This document shows, in pieces, positions 1-9,800 of a DNA stretch of 64,000 nt (position 1 is its first letter; each line of letters starts with the position of its first letter). The notes beneath the pieces were generated by a model. It saw nothing but the letters and a program-made list of their open reading frames with translations. It did not search any database and was not told where the DNA came from. This DNA is from Alistipes sp. (lineage in GTDB: Bacteria > Bacteroidota > Bacteroidia > Bacteroidales > Rikenellaceae): the NCBI GenBank assembly GCA_020026335.1, contig JAHHQO010000012.1, forward strand, positions 8,848-72,847, read 5' to 3'. The position numbers and the translations under genes were made by a program.

Positions 1-1
1 G

Positions 2-400
2 CTGGTCGTAAACTTCGCACCCGAGGTGGGTATGGAGCCTATCATCTCGACCAAGAACTACTCCAACACACTGGCATTCCGCTTCGGTGGTCAGTATCGC
101 GCTACGGACTTCATCACTGCACGTATGGGTATGTACGTAGACCAGAGCCCTGTGGACAGCAACTACCTCAACCCCGAGACCCCCTCGATGACCAAGGTAT
201 CCTACACGGCAGGTTTGACCCTCCGTCCCACCAAGCACATGGACATCGACCTGGCTTACTGCTACGTCTCGACTGCCGACCCCGAGCGTACGGGTTCTTA
301 CCCCGTTCACAACAGCCTGACCGGCAGTATCGAGAAATTCGAGGGTAACTACACCCTCCATGCCAATGTATTTTCGGTAGGCATGGCATTCCATTTCTAA
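2..400 (+). CDS. Outer-membrane transport protein, FadL/OMPP1 type (3' fragment)
   Basis: Only the last 132 codons are present; the open frame runs in from the left edge, so the gene is cut by the window and not broken. The visible part is a series of alternating amphipathic beta strands (FRFGGQYRAT, SYTAGLTLRP, IDLAYCYVST) ending in NVFSVGMAFHF, with the C-terminal aromatic residue typical of outer-membrane barrels. The segment GGQYRATDFITARMGMY followed by a final strand repeat fits the C-terminus of the FadL/TodX/OMPP1 family, which moves hydrophobic compounds across the outer membrane. A terminator follows at once. The barrel assignment is firm; the substrate is unknown. Confidence 0.72.
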   Translation: MVVNFAPEVGMEPIISTKNYSNTLAFRFGGQYRATDFITARMGMYVDQSPVDSNYLNPETPSMTKVSYTAGLTLRPTKHMDIDLAYCYVSTADPERTGSYPVHNSLTGSIEKFEGNYTLHANVFSVGMAFHF

Positions 401-417
401 ATCAAGAAATTATTTCT

Positions 418-425
418 TATATTTG
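418..425 (+). promoter_or_regulatory. Bacteroidota -7 box for tRNA-Arg
   Basis: TATATTTG is an exact match to TAnnTTTG and lies 82 nt before tRNA-Arg. No clear -33 TTG is seen at the right distance. Its last base is the first base of the terminator stem of the preceding gene, so a transcript starting near 432 would contain only part of that hairpin. Confidence 0.5.
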
Positions 426-461
426 CGGTGTTTTCTTCGAAAAGAGAACACCGCTTTTTTG
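425..461 (+). terminator. Rho-independent terminator of the FadL-type gene
   Basis: The arms 425-437 and 442-454 pair over 13 bp (one G-T) around a CGAA loop and are followed by six T residues. It lies 25 nt after the stop codon. Confidence 0.85.
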
Positions 462-506
462 TGTTGCCACACGACACGTTTTCATCAAGCGCGTAAAGGA
501 AGTAAC

Positions 507-578
507 GCCTTTGTAGTTCAATGGATAGAACGTCGGTTTCCTAAACCGAAAATCCGGGTTCGATTCCCGGCGAGGGTA
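507..578 (+). tRNA. tRNA-Arg (CCT)
   Basis: A full cloverleaf can be drawn: acceptor GCCTTTG/CGAGGGT, D arm GTTC/GAAC, anticodon stem TCGGT/ACCGA with loop TTCCTAA, T arm CCGGG/CCCGG with loop TTCGATT, discriminator A578. The anticodon CCT reads AGG. CCA is not encoded. sdaA begins 28 nt downstream, so the two may share a transcript. Confidence 0.95.
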
Positions 579-606
579 CTAAAAACGAATCTTAACTCAC
601 ATCACA

Positions 607-1809
607 ATGGAATCCCTCAAAGAGTTATATAAAATCGGTAACGGCCCCTCCAGCAGCCATACCATGGGTCCCAAGAAAGCCTCGGAACTCTTCGTCAAAC
701 GCTGTTCGGGCGTTGACTCCTATCGTGTCACCCTCTACGGTTCACTGGCTGCCACAGGTAAAGGACACCTCACGGATGCGGCCATTCTCTCGGTGCTGCA
801 ACCCATAGCCCCCACCGAAATCGTGTGGCGTCCCGAAATCGTCCTCCCCTTCCACCCCAACGGTATGTTGTTCGAGGGCATCAAGGGCGGTATCATCGTT
901 GATTCGTGGAAGATTTACAGCGTGGGCGGCGGTTCGCTCGCCAACGAAGAGGGTCCGCTGAGTGTCCACAAGGATATCTACCCCCTGACCACCATCACCG
1001 AAATCAAGGATTGGTGCTACCGCGAGGGCAAGACCTACTGGGAGTATGTCAATGATTCGGAGGGTCCCGAAATCTGGGACTTCCTCGACGGCATTTGGAC
1101 ATCGATGTGTGAGACCATTCAGCGCGGTTTGAACAATGACGGTGTGCTGCCCTCGGGTCTGAAGGTGGCACGCAAGGCCGCGACCTACTACGTGAAGTCG
1201 AAGAGCTACAACGCCTCACTGGAGTCGAGAGCCAAGATTTACGCCTACGCCCTCGCCACCTCGGAGGAGAATGCATCGGGCGGTATCGTGGTGACGGCAC
1301 CCACCTGCGGTTCAAGCGGTGTCGTGCCTGCCGTGTTGTATCATCTGGCCACCTCGCGCAACTTCCTGCGCATACGTATCCTCAGAGCCTTGGCAACAGC
1401 CGGTCTTTTCGGTAACATCGCCAAGACCAACTCCTCGATTTCGGGTGCGGAAGTGGGCTGTCAGGGTGAGGTCGGCGTGGCGTGCGCCATGGCTGCCGCC
1501 GCTTCGTGCCAGCTCTTCGGAGGTACACCCTCACAGATTGAGTACGCCGCAGAGATGGGTCTCGAGCACCACTTGGGACTGACCTGCGACCCCGTGTGCG
1601 GATTGGTGCAGGTGCCCTGCATCGAGCGCAACGCCATAGCTGCCACACGTGCTTTGGACGCCAACATCTACGCCACCCTCTCCGACGGTTCGCATCTGGT
1701 ATCCTACGACAAGGTGGTGGAGGTGATGAACGAAACGGGACACAACCTGCCCTCGCTCTACCGCGAGACCTCGAAGGGCGGTTTGGCCAAGCGTTACGAA
1801 CATCGTTAA
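607..1809 (+). CDS. sdaA: L-serine dehydratase, iron-sulfur, single chain
   Basis: Deaminates L-serine to pyruvate and ammonia in the cytoplasm with a [4Fe-4S] cluster. The N-terminal signature GNGPSSSHTMGP (about residues 12-23) is diagnostic. The C-terminal alpha domain holds TAPTCGSSGVVPAVLYH and CDPVCGLVQVPCIERNA, which carry the cluster cysteines. At 400 aa the alpha and beta parts are fused, as in other single-chain enzymes. ATG at 607 is chosen because it is the first start and MESLKELYKIG fits the family N-terminus. It follows tRNA-Arg closely and is closed by a terminator at 1843. No allosteric ACT domain is apparent. Confidence 0.95.
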   Translation: MESLKELYKIGNGPSSSHTMGPKKASELFVKRCSGVDSYRVTLYGSLAATGKGHLTDAAILSVLQPIAPTEIVWRPEIVLPFHPNGMLFEGIKGGIIVDSWKIYSVGGGSLANEEGPLSVHKDIYPLTTITEIKDWCYREGKTYWEYVNDSEGPEIWDFLDGIWTSMCETIQRGLNNDGVLPSGLKVARKAATYYVKSKSYNASLESRAKIYAYALATSEENASGGIVVTAPTCGSSGVVPAVLYHLATSRNFLRIRILRALATAGLFGNIAKTNSSISGAEVGCQGEVGVACAMAAAASCQLFGGTPSQIEYAAEMGLEHHLGLTCDPVCGLVQVPCIERNAIAATRALDANIYATLSDGSHLVSYDKVVEVMNETGHNLPSLYRETSKGGLAKRYEHR

Positions 1810-1842
1810 TCCGTGCGGCAAGAACCGTATTTCATCAATAAG

Positions 1843-1878
1843 ACGACCCGACAGGTATCTGTCGGGTCGTTCTGTTTT
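1843..1878 (+). terminator. Rho-independent terminator of sdaA
   Basis: The 12-bp arms 1843-1854 and 1859-1870 close on a GTAT loop and are followed by TCTGTTTT. It is 33 nt after the sdaA stop. Confidence 0.88.
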
Positions 1879-2452
1879 GGGGCGCAGAATCCGCCCAAAA
1901 GGGGGCTTAACGGCAAGTGAGAGGCTGTCGAAGTGGCGGTTGGTGCGTTTTTGAGTCTTTTTCGGAGATTTCGGAAAGGGCATTCGGTGGGTTTATCTGT
2001 TTTATTTTCAAGATTTTGCCTGCGTCATCTTCACCGATACACATCCCCGACATTCACCACGTTTTCCCTTTTCACCTACTCCCGCTCCCCCTACTTCAAT
2101 ATTATCCCTCAACGCTCCGCCAACAGCAATTTTCCGACTCTCCCCTCCGTCATTTTCTCACCACTCCCCACTCTTCCCTTCCCACTGCACCTCTTCTCGA
2201 TATAATTCGCTCTGCGCGCCTATTCACCCCACGCGCAAAATCTATTAGACGGCAAACCTTCTCCCATCTCTTTGCACCGCCCGACAAGCCTCTGACAAGC
2301 CCGCCCAAAAAGGAGTCGCACTCTCCTCCGCCATCCGCCCTACACACCAATTGTCAAAATCGACCTCCCCTTCCATTCCTCTGTCCGCCCGTCCGCGCCC
2401 CTCTCTCACACCCTCGCAAGCACAATCTTTTTCCCCCACGCAAACACAAAGC
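1879..2452. other. Pyrimidine-rich non-coding spacer
   Basis: This stretch lies between the convergent sdaA and rpoC. The plus strand is dominated by C and T from about 2000 to 2440, with CCCTC, TTCCC and CACTCC runs. Open frames across it have low-complexity Ser/Pro/Phe composition and no start signal. No RNA or mobile element was recognised. Confidence 0.6.
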
Positions 2453-2494
2453 AAAAAAAAGCCGTCTCCGAAAAATCGGAAACGGCTTTTTCTT
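2453..2494 (-). terminator. Terminator of rpoC (can act on both strands)
   Basis: GCCGT (2461-2465) pairs with ACGGC (2482-2486) and TCCGA (2467-2471) with TCGGA (2476-2480), with one mismatch between the two helices and an AAAA loop. A-runs on the left give a U-tract for minus-strand rpoC; the T-run on the right would also serve plus-strand transcripts. Confidence 0.85.
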
Positions 2495-2544
2495 ATTTAC
2501 ACTCCGCCGACACCCGAAAGTGTCGGCAAAGAGGGAATAGCTGA

Positions 2545-5500
2545 TTATTTGTCCTGCTGTGCAGCCTCGAGGTCGGACTTCAAACCTACAACCAAATCGT
2601 CGTAGTCTCTCAGACCGGTACCACCGGGAATCAGGTGACCGCAGATGACATTCTCCTTCAAGTTCTCCAGCGGGTCAACCTTACCCTGGATAGCAGCCTC
2701 GTTCAATACCTTGGTAGTCTCCTGGAAGGATGCTGCCGAGATGAAGCTCGATGTCTGCAATGCAGCTCGGGTGATACCCTGAAGCACCTGTGCCGATGTG
2801 GCGGGTACAATGTCACGAACCTGTACGGTCTTCAAATCCTTGCGCTTCAGGCTCGAGTTCTCGTCACGCAACTTGCGCAGCGATACAATCTGACCGGGCT
2901 GGAGGTTCTGCGAGTCGCCGGCGTCGGTTACGACAACCTTGTCGTACATCTCGTCGTTGACATCCATGAACTCCCACTTGTCGATAATCTGGTCCTCGAA
3001 GAAACGAGTATCTCCCGGATCGAGAATCTTCACCTTGCTCATCATCTGACGTACGATGACCTCGAAGTGCTTGTCGTTGATCTTCACACCCTGCATACGG
3101 TAAACCTCCTGTACCTCGTTCACGATGTACTCCTGAACCTTGGTAGGACCGAGGATATTCAGAATATCCATCGGAGTGATGGCACCGTCGGAGAGGGCCT
3201 CGCCTGCCTTCACATAGTCATTCTCCTGAACGACAATCTGACGCGAGAGAGGTACGAGGTAACGCTTCTGGTCGCCCTGCTTCGAGGTAACGACAATCTC
3301 ACGATTACCACGCTTGATCTTACCGAAGGTGATTTCACCATCGATTTCCGAAACAACTGCGGGGTTCGACGGGTTACGAGCCTCGAACAACTCGGTGACA
3401 CGGGGAAGACCACCGGTGATATCACCACCCGACTTACCAACGGCACGAGGAATCTTGATGAGGATATCACCCGCCTTAATCTTGGCGTTGTCCTTCACCA
3501 CCACGTGTGCGCCCACAGGCAAGTTGTACTGCTTCACCTCATCGCCCTCCTTGTTCAGGATTCGGATGACAGGAGCCTTGGTCTTGTCCTTCGACTCGAT
3601 AACGACCTTCTCCGAAAGACCGGTCTGCTCGTCGCGCTCCTCACGGAAGGTAACACCCTCGATGATGCTCTCGTAAGCAACCTTACCCTCGTACTCCGAG
3701 ATGATAACTGCGTTGTAGGGATCCCACTCGCAAATCAGGTCGCCCTTCTTCACCTCGCTATCGTCCTCCTTGTAGAGGATGGTACCGTAGGGAAGGTTGT
3801 GGGTATAGAGTACAATTTCGGTCTTGGGATCGACAATGCGGAACTCCGACTGACGCGAAATTACGATATTGATATCCTCACCGGCAGCGTTCTTGCTCTT
3901 GATGGTACGCAACTCGTCAATCTCGAGACGACCCTCATACTTCGAAACCACATTGGTCTCGACAGCCGAACCACCGGCAACACCACCGACGTGGAATGTA
4001 CGCAGAGTCAGCTGTGTACCGGGCTCACCGATAGACTGTGCGGCGATGACACCGACAACCTCACCCTTCTGTACCATACGTGCAGTGGCGAGGTTACGTC
4101 CGTAACACTTCGCGCAGACACCGTGACGCGACTCACAAGTCAGTACCGAACGAATCTCGACAGACTCCAGAGGAGACTTCTCGATAGCCTCGGCAATCGA
4201 CTCGGTAATCTCATCGCCTGCCTTACACATCACCTCACCGGTCAGGGGGTGGATAACATCGTTCAGTGCCACACGACCCAGGATACGGTCGTAGAGGGTC
4301 TGAACAACATCGTCATTACGCTTGATGGCAGTAGCTGTCAGACCACGCAATGTACCGCAATCCTCCTCGTTGATGATGACATCCTGTGCCACATCGACCA
4401 GACGACGGGTCAGATAACCCGCATCGGCGGTCTTCAGTGCGGTATCGGCAAGACCCTTACGCGCACCGTGGGTAGAGATAAAGTACTCCAACACCGAAAG
4501 ACCCTCCTTGAAGTTCGAGAGGATAGGGTTCTCGATAACCTGCTGACCACCCTCGACACCCGACTTCTGGGGCTTCGCCATCAGACCACGCATACCGCTC
4601 AGCTGACGAATCTGCTCCTTAGAACCACGGGCACCCGAATCCAACATCATGTATACGGGGTTGAATCCCTCGTCATCCTTGACCAGAGTCTCGATAACGG
4701 CCTTGGTCAGCTTGGTGTTGATGTTGGTCCAGACGTCGATAATCTGGTTGTAACGCTCGTTATTGGTAATAAGACCCATGTTGTAGTCATCCATGATGGC
4801 ATCAGCACGCTCATAACCCTCCTGAACGAGTTTTTGCTTCTCCTCGGGAATGATAACGGCATCGAGGTTAAATGACAGACCACCACGGAATGCCATACGA
4901 TAACCCATATTCTTAATATCGTCCAGGAAGTTGGCCACCTTATCGGCACCGGCCTTCTTCATGACGTTGGCAATAATATCACGCAAAGAACGCTTGGTCA
5001 ACACCTCGTTGATGTAACCTACCTCCTTGGGAACTACCTGATTGAAGAGGATACGACCTACGGTGGTCTCCTTCAATACGGTAGTGAGGTTGCCCTGCTC
5101 GTCGAGGTCCTCGACCAGACACTTCACGACAGCGTGAATGTCGACCTTACCCTCGTTGTAGGCGATGATTACCTCCTCAGGGCCGTAGAAGACCTGACCC
5201 TCACCCTTGACACCCTTACGGGGCTTGGTGATGTAGTACAGACCGAGGACCATATCCTGCGAAGGTACGGTGATAGGCGCACCGTTGGCGGGGTTCAAGA
5301 CGTTGTGCGAACCCAACATCAGCAACTGAGCCTCCAAAATCGCGGCATTGCCCAGAGGCAGGTGGACCGCCATCTGGTCACCATCGAAGTCGGCGTTGAA
5401 CGCCGTACAAGCCAGGGGGTGCAGCTGCATAGCCTTACCCTCGATGAGCTTGGGCTGGAAGGCCTGGATACCCAGACGGTGAAGGGTAGGAGCACGGTTC

Positions 5501-6804
5501 ATCAATACGGGGTGACCCTTGATGACGTTCTCCAGAATACCCCAAATCACAGGGTCACGACGGTCGATAATCTTCTTGGCCGACTTCACGGTCTTGACGA
5601 TACCTCTCTCGATGAGCTTGCGGATAACGAACGGCTTGTACAACTCTGCCGCCATATCCTTGGGAATACCCATCTCGTGCATCTTCAACTCGGGGCCTAC
5701 GACGATAACCGAACGTGCGGAGTAATCGACACGCTTACCGAGCAAGTTCTGACGGAAACGACCCTGCTTACCCTTCAGTGAATCGGAGAGTGACTTCAGA
5801 GGTCGGTTCGACTCGTTCTTCACAGCGTTGGACTTTCTCGAGTTGTCGAACAGTGAATCGACAGCCTCCTGCAACATACGCTTCTCGTTGCGGAGAATCA
5901 CCTCGGGAGCCTTAATCTCGATGAGTCGCTTCAGACGGTTGTTACGGATGATGACACGACGATAGAGGTCATTGAGGTCCGAAGTGGCGAAACGACCACC
6001 GTCGAGGGGCACCAAAGGACGCAAATCGGGCGGAATCACGGGGATAACGCTCAATACCATCCACTCGGGCTTGTTGCGGCCCTTCGATGCACGGAACGAC
6101 TCAACGACGTTCAGACACTTCAGCGCCTCCGACTTACGCTGCTGCGAAGTCTCGGTGGTAGCCTTGTGACGCAGGGCGTAGGACATCGAGTCGAGATCGA
6201 CCTGTTTCAAGAGGTTGTAGATAGCCTCGGCACCCATCTGTGCCACGAACTTGTTGGGGTCGTCATCGGGCAGCGCCTGATTGCCCTTCGGGAGCTCGGC
6301 CAAAATGTCGAGATACTCCTTCTCGGAGAGCAACGCCAAACGCTCGATACCCTGCTCCTTGGCAACACCCGGATTGATAACGACGTAACGCTCGTAGTAC
6401 ACAATCGACTCCAGCTTCTTCGAAGGAATACCCAGCAGGTAACCAATCTTCGAAGGCAGAGAACGGAAGTACCAGATGTGAACCACGGGTACCACCAGCG
6501 AGATGTGACCCATACGCTCACGGCGCACTTTCTTTTCGGTAACCTCCACACCGCATCGGTCGCAGACGATACCCTTGTAACGAATACGCTTGTACTTACC
6601 GCAGTGGCACTCGTAGTCCTTCACGGGACCGAAGATGCGCTCGCAGAACAGACCGTCGCGCTCGGGCTTGTAGGTACGATAGTTAATGGTTTCGGGCTTC
6701 AGCACCTCACCGCTCGACTGGGCCAGAATCTCCTCGGGAGATGCCAGACCAATCGAAATGCGGCTGTAACCATTATTCGTCTTATTGTCTTTGGAAATTG
6801 ACAT
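2545..6804 (-). CDS. rpoC: RNA polymerase beta' subunit
   Basis: Catalytic beta' subunit of DNA-dependent RNA polymerase, 1419 aa. Zinc site 1 uses C66, C68, C81 and C84. The Mg2+-binding active site NADFDGDQ places aspartates at 472, 474 and 476. The second zinc site lies around C890, C897 and C900 (CESRHGVCAKCYG). The trigger-loop region IGEPGTQLTLRTFHVGG and the C-terminal rim follow in order. Length and domain order are ordinary for Bacteroidota, and the protein is intact. It is the last gene of the tRNA-tuf-secE-nusG-rpl-rpo cluster, 31 nt after rpoB. Confidence 0.99.
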   Translation of the reverse strand: MSISKDNKTNNGYSRISIGLASPEEILAQSSGEVLKPETINYRTYKPERDGLFCERIFGPVKDYECHCGKYKRIRYKGIVCDRCGVEVTEKKVRRERMGHISLVVPVVHIWYFRSLPSKIGYLLGIPSKKLESIVYYERYVVINPGVAKEQGIERLALLSEKEYLDILAELPKGNQALPDDDPNKFVAQMGAEAIYNLLKQVDLDSMSYALRHKATTETSQQRKSEALKCLNVVESFRASKGRNKPEWMVLSVIPVIPPDLRPLVPLDGGRFATSDLNDLYRRVIIRNNRLKRLIEIKAPEVILRNEKRMLQEAVDSLFDNSRKSNAVKNESNRPLKSLSDSLKGKQGRFRQNLLGKRVDYSARSVIVVGPELKMHEMGIPKDMAAELYKPFVIRKLIERGIVKTVKSAKKIIDRRDPVIWGILENVIKGHPVLMNRAPTLHRLGIQAFQPKLIEGKAMQLHPLACTAFNADFDGDQMAVHLPLGNAAILEAQLLMLGSHNVLNPANGAPITVPSQDMVLGLYYITKPRKGVKGEGQVFYGPEEVIIAYNEGKVDIHAVVKCLVEDLDEQGNLTTVLKETTVGRILFNQVVPKEVGYINEVLTKRSLRDIIANVMKKAGADKVANFLDDIKNMGYRMAFRGGLSFNLDAVIIPEEKQKLVQEGYERADAIMDDYNMGLITNNERYNQIIDVWTNINTKLTKAVIETLVKDDEGFNPVYMMLDSGARGSKEQIRQLSGMRGLMAKPQKSGVEGGQQVIENPILSNFKEGLSVLEYFISTHGARKGLADTALKTADAGYLTRRLVDVAQDVIINEEDCGTLRGLTATAIKRNDDVVQTLYDRILGRVALNDVIHPLTGEVMCKAGDEITESIAEAIEKSPLESVEIRSVLTCESRHGVCAKCYGRNLATARMVQKGEVVGVIAAQSIGEPGTQLTLRTFHVGGVAGGSAVETNVVSKYEGRLEIDELRTIKSKNAAGEDINIVISRQSEFRIVDPKTEIVLYTHNLPYGTILYKEDDSEVKKGDLICEWDPYNAVIISEYEGKVAYESIIEGVTFREERDEQTGLSEKVVIESKDKTKAPVIRILNKEGDEVKQYNLPVGAHVVVKDNAKIKAGDILIKIPRAVGKSGGDITGGLPRVTELFEARNPSNPAVVSEIDGEITFGKIKRGNREIVVTSKQGDQKRYLVPLSRQIVVQENDYVKAGEALSDGAITPMDILNILGPTKVQEYIVNEVQEVYRMQGVKINDKHFEVIVRQMMSKVKILDPGDTRFFEDQIIDKWEFMDVNDEMYDKVVVTDAGDSQNLQPGQIVSLRKLRDENSSLKRKDLKTVQVRDIVPATSAQVLQGITRAALQTSSFISAASFQETTKVLNEAAIQGKVDPLENLKENVICGHLIPGGTGLRDYDDLVVGLKSDLEAAQQDK

Positions 6805-6835
6805 ATTTGTTCTCGTTTTTCTTATCCTCTAAAAA

Positions 6836-9800
6836 CTACTCCAGTTTGACCGACAAAGCCAATCCGCGAAGCTCGTGCAGCAACACGTTCATCGCCTCGG
6901 GGATACCCGGTTTGGGCATATTGTCACCCTTGACAATGGCCTCGTAAGCCTTGGCGCGGCCCATCACGTCATCGGACTTGATGGTAAGAATCTCCTGAAG
7001 AATGTTGGCGGCACCGAAGCCTTCGAGTGCCCAAACCTCCATCTCACCGAAACGCTGACCACCAAACTGTGCCTTACCACCCAACGGCTGCTGGGTAATG
7101 AGCGAGTAGGGACCGATCGAACGCGCGTGCATCTTATCATCAATCATGTGACCCAGCTTCAGCATGTAAATCACACCGACTGTTGCAGGCTGGTCGAACA
7201 TCTCACCGGTACCACCGTCGAACAAGCGGGTACGACCACTGTGGGGCAGACCTGCCTTGGCAGTGTACTCGTTGATTTCGTCGAGGCTCGCACCGTCGAA
7301 GATAGGTGTTGCAAAACGCAGACCCAACTCACGACCTGCCCAACCGAGTACGGTCTCGTAGATCTGACCCAAGTTCATACGCGAAGGCACACCCAGGGGG
7401 TTCAGACAGATATCGACAATAGAACCGTCCTCCAGGAAGGGCATATCCTCGTCACGAACGACACGTGCAACGATACCCTTGTTACCGTGACGACCTGCCA
7501 TCTTATCACCCACCTTCAGCTTACGCTTCTTGGCGATGTAGACCTTGGCCATCTGGATAACACCGGTCTGGGGAAGCTCGTCACCATTGGTGAAGTTGTA
7601 CTTCTCACGCTTGATGGCGGCATCGGCCTTTTTCCACTCGATGGTGTAGTTGTTGATAGTGGTCTCAATGAGGTTGTCGATATGCTCGTCACCTGTCCAC
7701 TTGCAAGAACCCAAATCAAGGTAACCCATCACTACGCCGGTCTTCTCGTCGGTATCCTTGTGAGCAATCTCCTCCAGCATGGTCTTCGAGAACTTCGAAC
7801 CTGCGGGGAAAATCTCAACACCGAAGTAGTCGGTGATACCGATGGTAGTCTTGCCCTCGAGCAAAGTCCAGAGCTTGTCCACCAGGCGCTCGGTCAACTC
7901 TGCAACCTGACCTGCGAACTTCTCGTCGAACTTCTCCAACATGGCACGCTCGGCGGCACGGCTGCGCTTGCCGTCCTTGGTTACGCGGCTGTAAAGCGTT
8001 GTACCGATAACCACACCGTGGAGTGAGGGCTGTGCCTTCATCGAGGCGTCCTTCACATCACCGGCCTTGTCACCGAAGATGGCTCTCAGCAGCTTCTCCT
8101 CGGGCGAAGGATCGCTCTCGCCCTTGGGGGTAATCTTACCGATAAGAATATCACCGGGGTGAACGACGGCACCCACACGGATGATACCGTTGGTGTCGAG
8201 GTCCTTGGTGGCATCCTCGCTCACGTTGGGAATATCGGAAGTCAGCTCCTCGACACCGCGCTTGGTGTCACGAACCTCCATGATGTACTCATCGACGTGA
8301 ACCGAAGTGAAGATATCCTCTCTCTGGATACGCTCCGAGATAACGATAGCATCCTCGAAGTTGTAACCCTTCCAGGGCATGAAGGCCACCTTCAGGTTAC
8401 GTCCCAAAGCCAACTCGCCGTGCTCGGTCGAGTAACCCTGGGTAAGAATCTGACCCTTCTTTACGTGGTCGCCCGTCAGGACGATAGGAGTAAGGGTTAC
8501 AGAGGTATTCTGGTTGGTACGGCGGTAGCGGGGCAACATATAAGTGGTTACCTCGGGCTCGAACGAAGCCAAAATCTCGTCCTCGGTACGCTCGTACTTA
8601 ATCTGAATCTGGGTAGCATCTGCGAATACGACCTCACCGTCCTTCTTGGCAACAATCTGGATGCGGCTGTCCGAAATCATATCCTTCTCGATACCGGTTC
8701 CGACGATAGGTGCTTCGGGAGTTACCAAAGGTACTGCCTGACGCATCATGTTAGAACCCATCAACGCACGGTTCGCGTCATCGTGCTCCAGGAAGGGAAC
8801 CAAACTTGCCGCGATAGAGGCAATCTGGTTAGGAGCAACGTCCATCAGGTCGACATCCGCAGCGGTTACCACGGGGAAGTCGGCACCCTCACGTGCCTTG
8901 ATACGGTCGGGCTCGAGGAAGTTACCCTCGTCGTCGATGGGAATGTTCGACTGTGCCACAATCTTACCCTCCTCCTCTTCGGCTGAGTAGTACTTGATGT
9001 GGGAGTTGTCCATATCGATCTTCGAATCCGTAACTGTACGGTAGGGGGTCTCGATGAATCCCATGGGCGAAATCTTCGCGTAAACACACAACGAAGAAAT
9101 CAGACCGATGTTAGGACCCTCGGGAGACTCGATAGGACAGAGTCGGCCGTAGTGGGTGTAGTGTACGTCTCGCACCTCGAAACCTGCACGGTCACGAGAA
9201 AGACCACCGGGACCGAGGGCCGACAAACGACGTTTGTGGGTAATCTCGGCAAGGGGGTTGATTTGGTCGAGGAACTGCGAAAGCTGCGAGGTTCCGAAGA
9301 ACGAATTGATCACCGACGACAGAGTCTTCGCGTTAATCAAATCCACGGGAGTGAACACCTCGTTGTCACGTACGTTCATGCGCTCGCGGATGGTACGTGC
9401 CATACGTACGAAACCAACAGAGAACTGGTTGGCCAGCTGCTCGCCCACGATACGTACTCGACGGTTCGACAAGTGGTCGATATCGTCCACGTCGGCTTTC
9501 GAGTTAATCAGCAGAATCAGATACTTGATGATGGCGATGATATCCTCACGAGTCAATGTGCGGATAGAGGGGTCGGTATCGAGGTTCAACTTCTTGTTGA
9601 TACGGTAACGACCTACGTCACCCAAGTCATAACGCTTGTCAGAGAAGAACAACTTGTCAATGACATCGCGTGCAGTCGCCTCATCGGGCGGCTCCGAAGC
9701 GCGCAACTGTCTATAAATATGTACGACAGCCTCTTTTTCGGAGTTGCAGGTGTCTTTCTGCAATGTATTATAGATAATCGAGTAATCGATACCCGACTTG

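Noticed and set aside
1917..2540. 207-codon frame in the sdaA-rpoC spacer
   Set aside because: Low-complexity Ser/Pro/Phe translation of a pyrimidine-rich tract that runs through the rpoC terminator.
2635..4875. 746-codon open frame on the plus strand opposite rpoC
   Set aside because: It mirrors rpoC codon structure, lacks recognisable domains and is a shadow of the highly biased rpoC codons.
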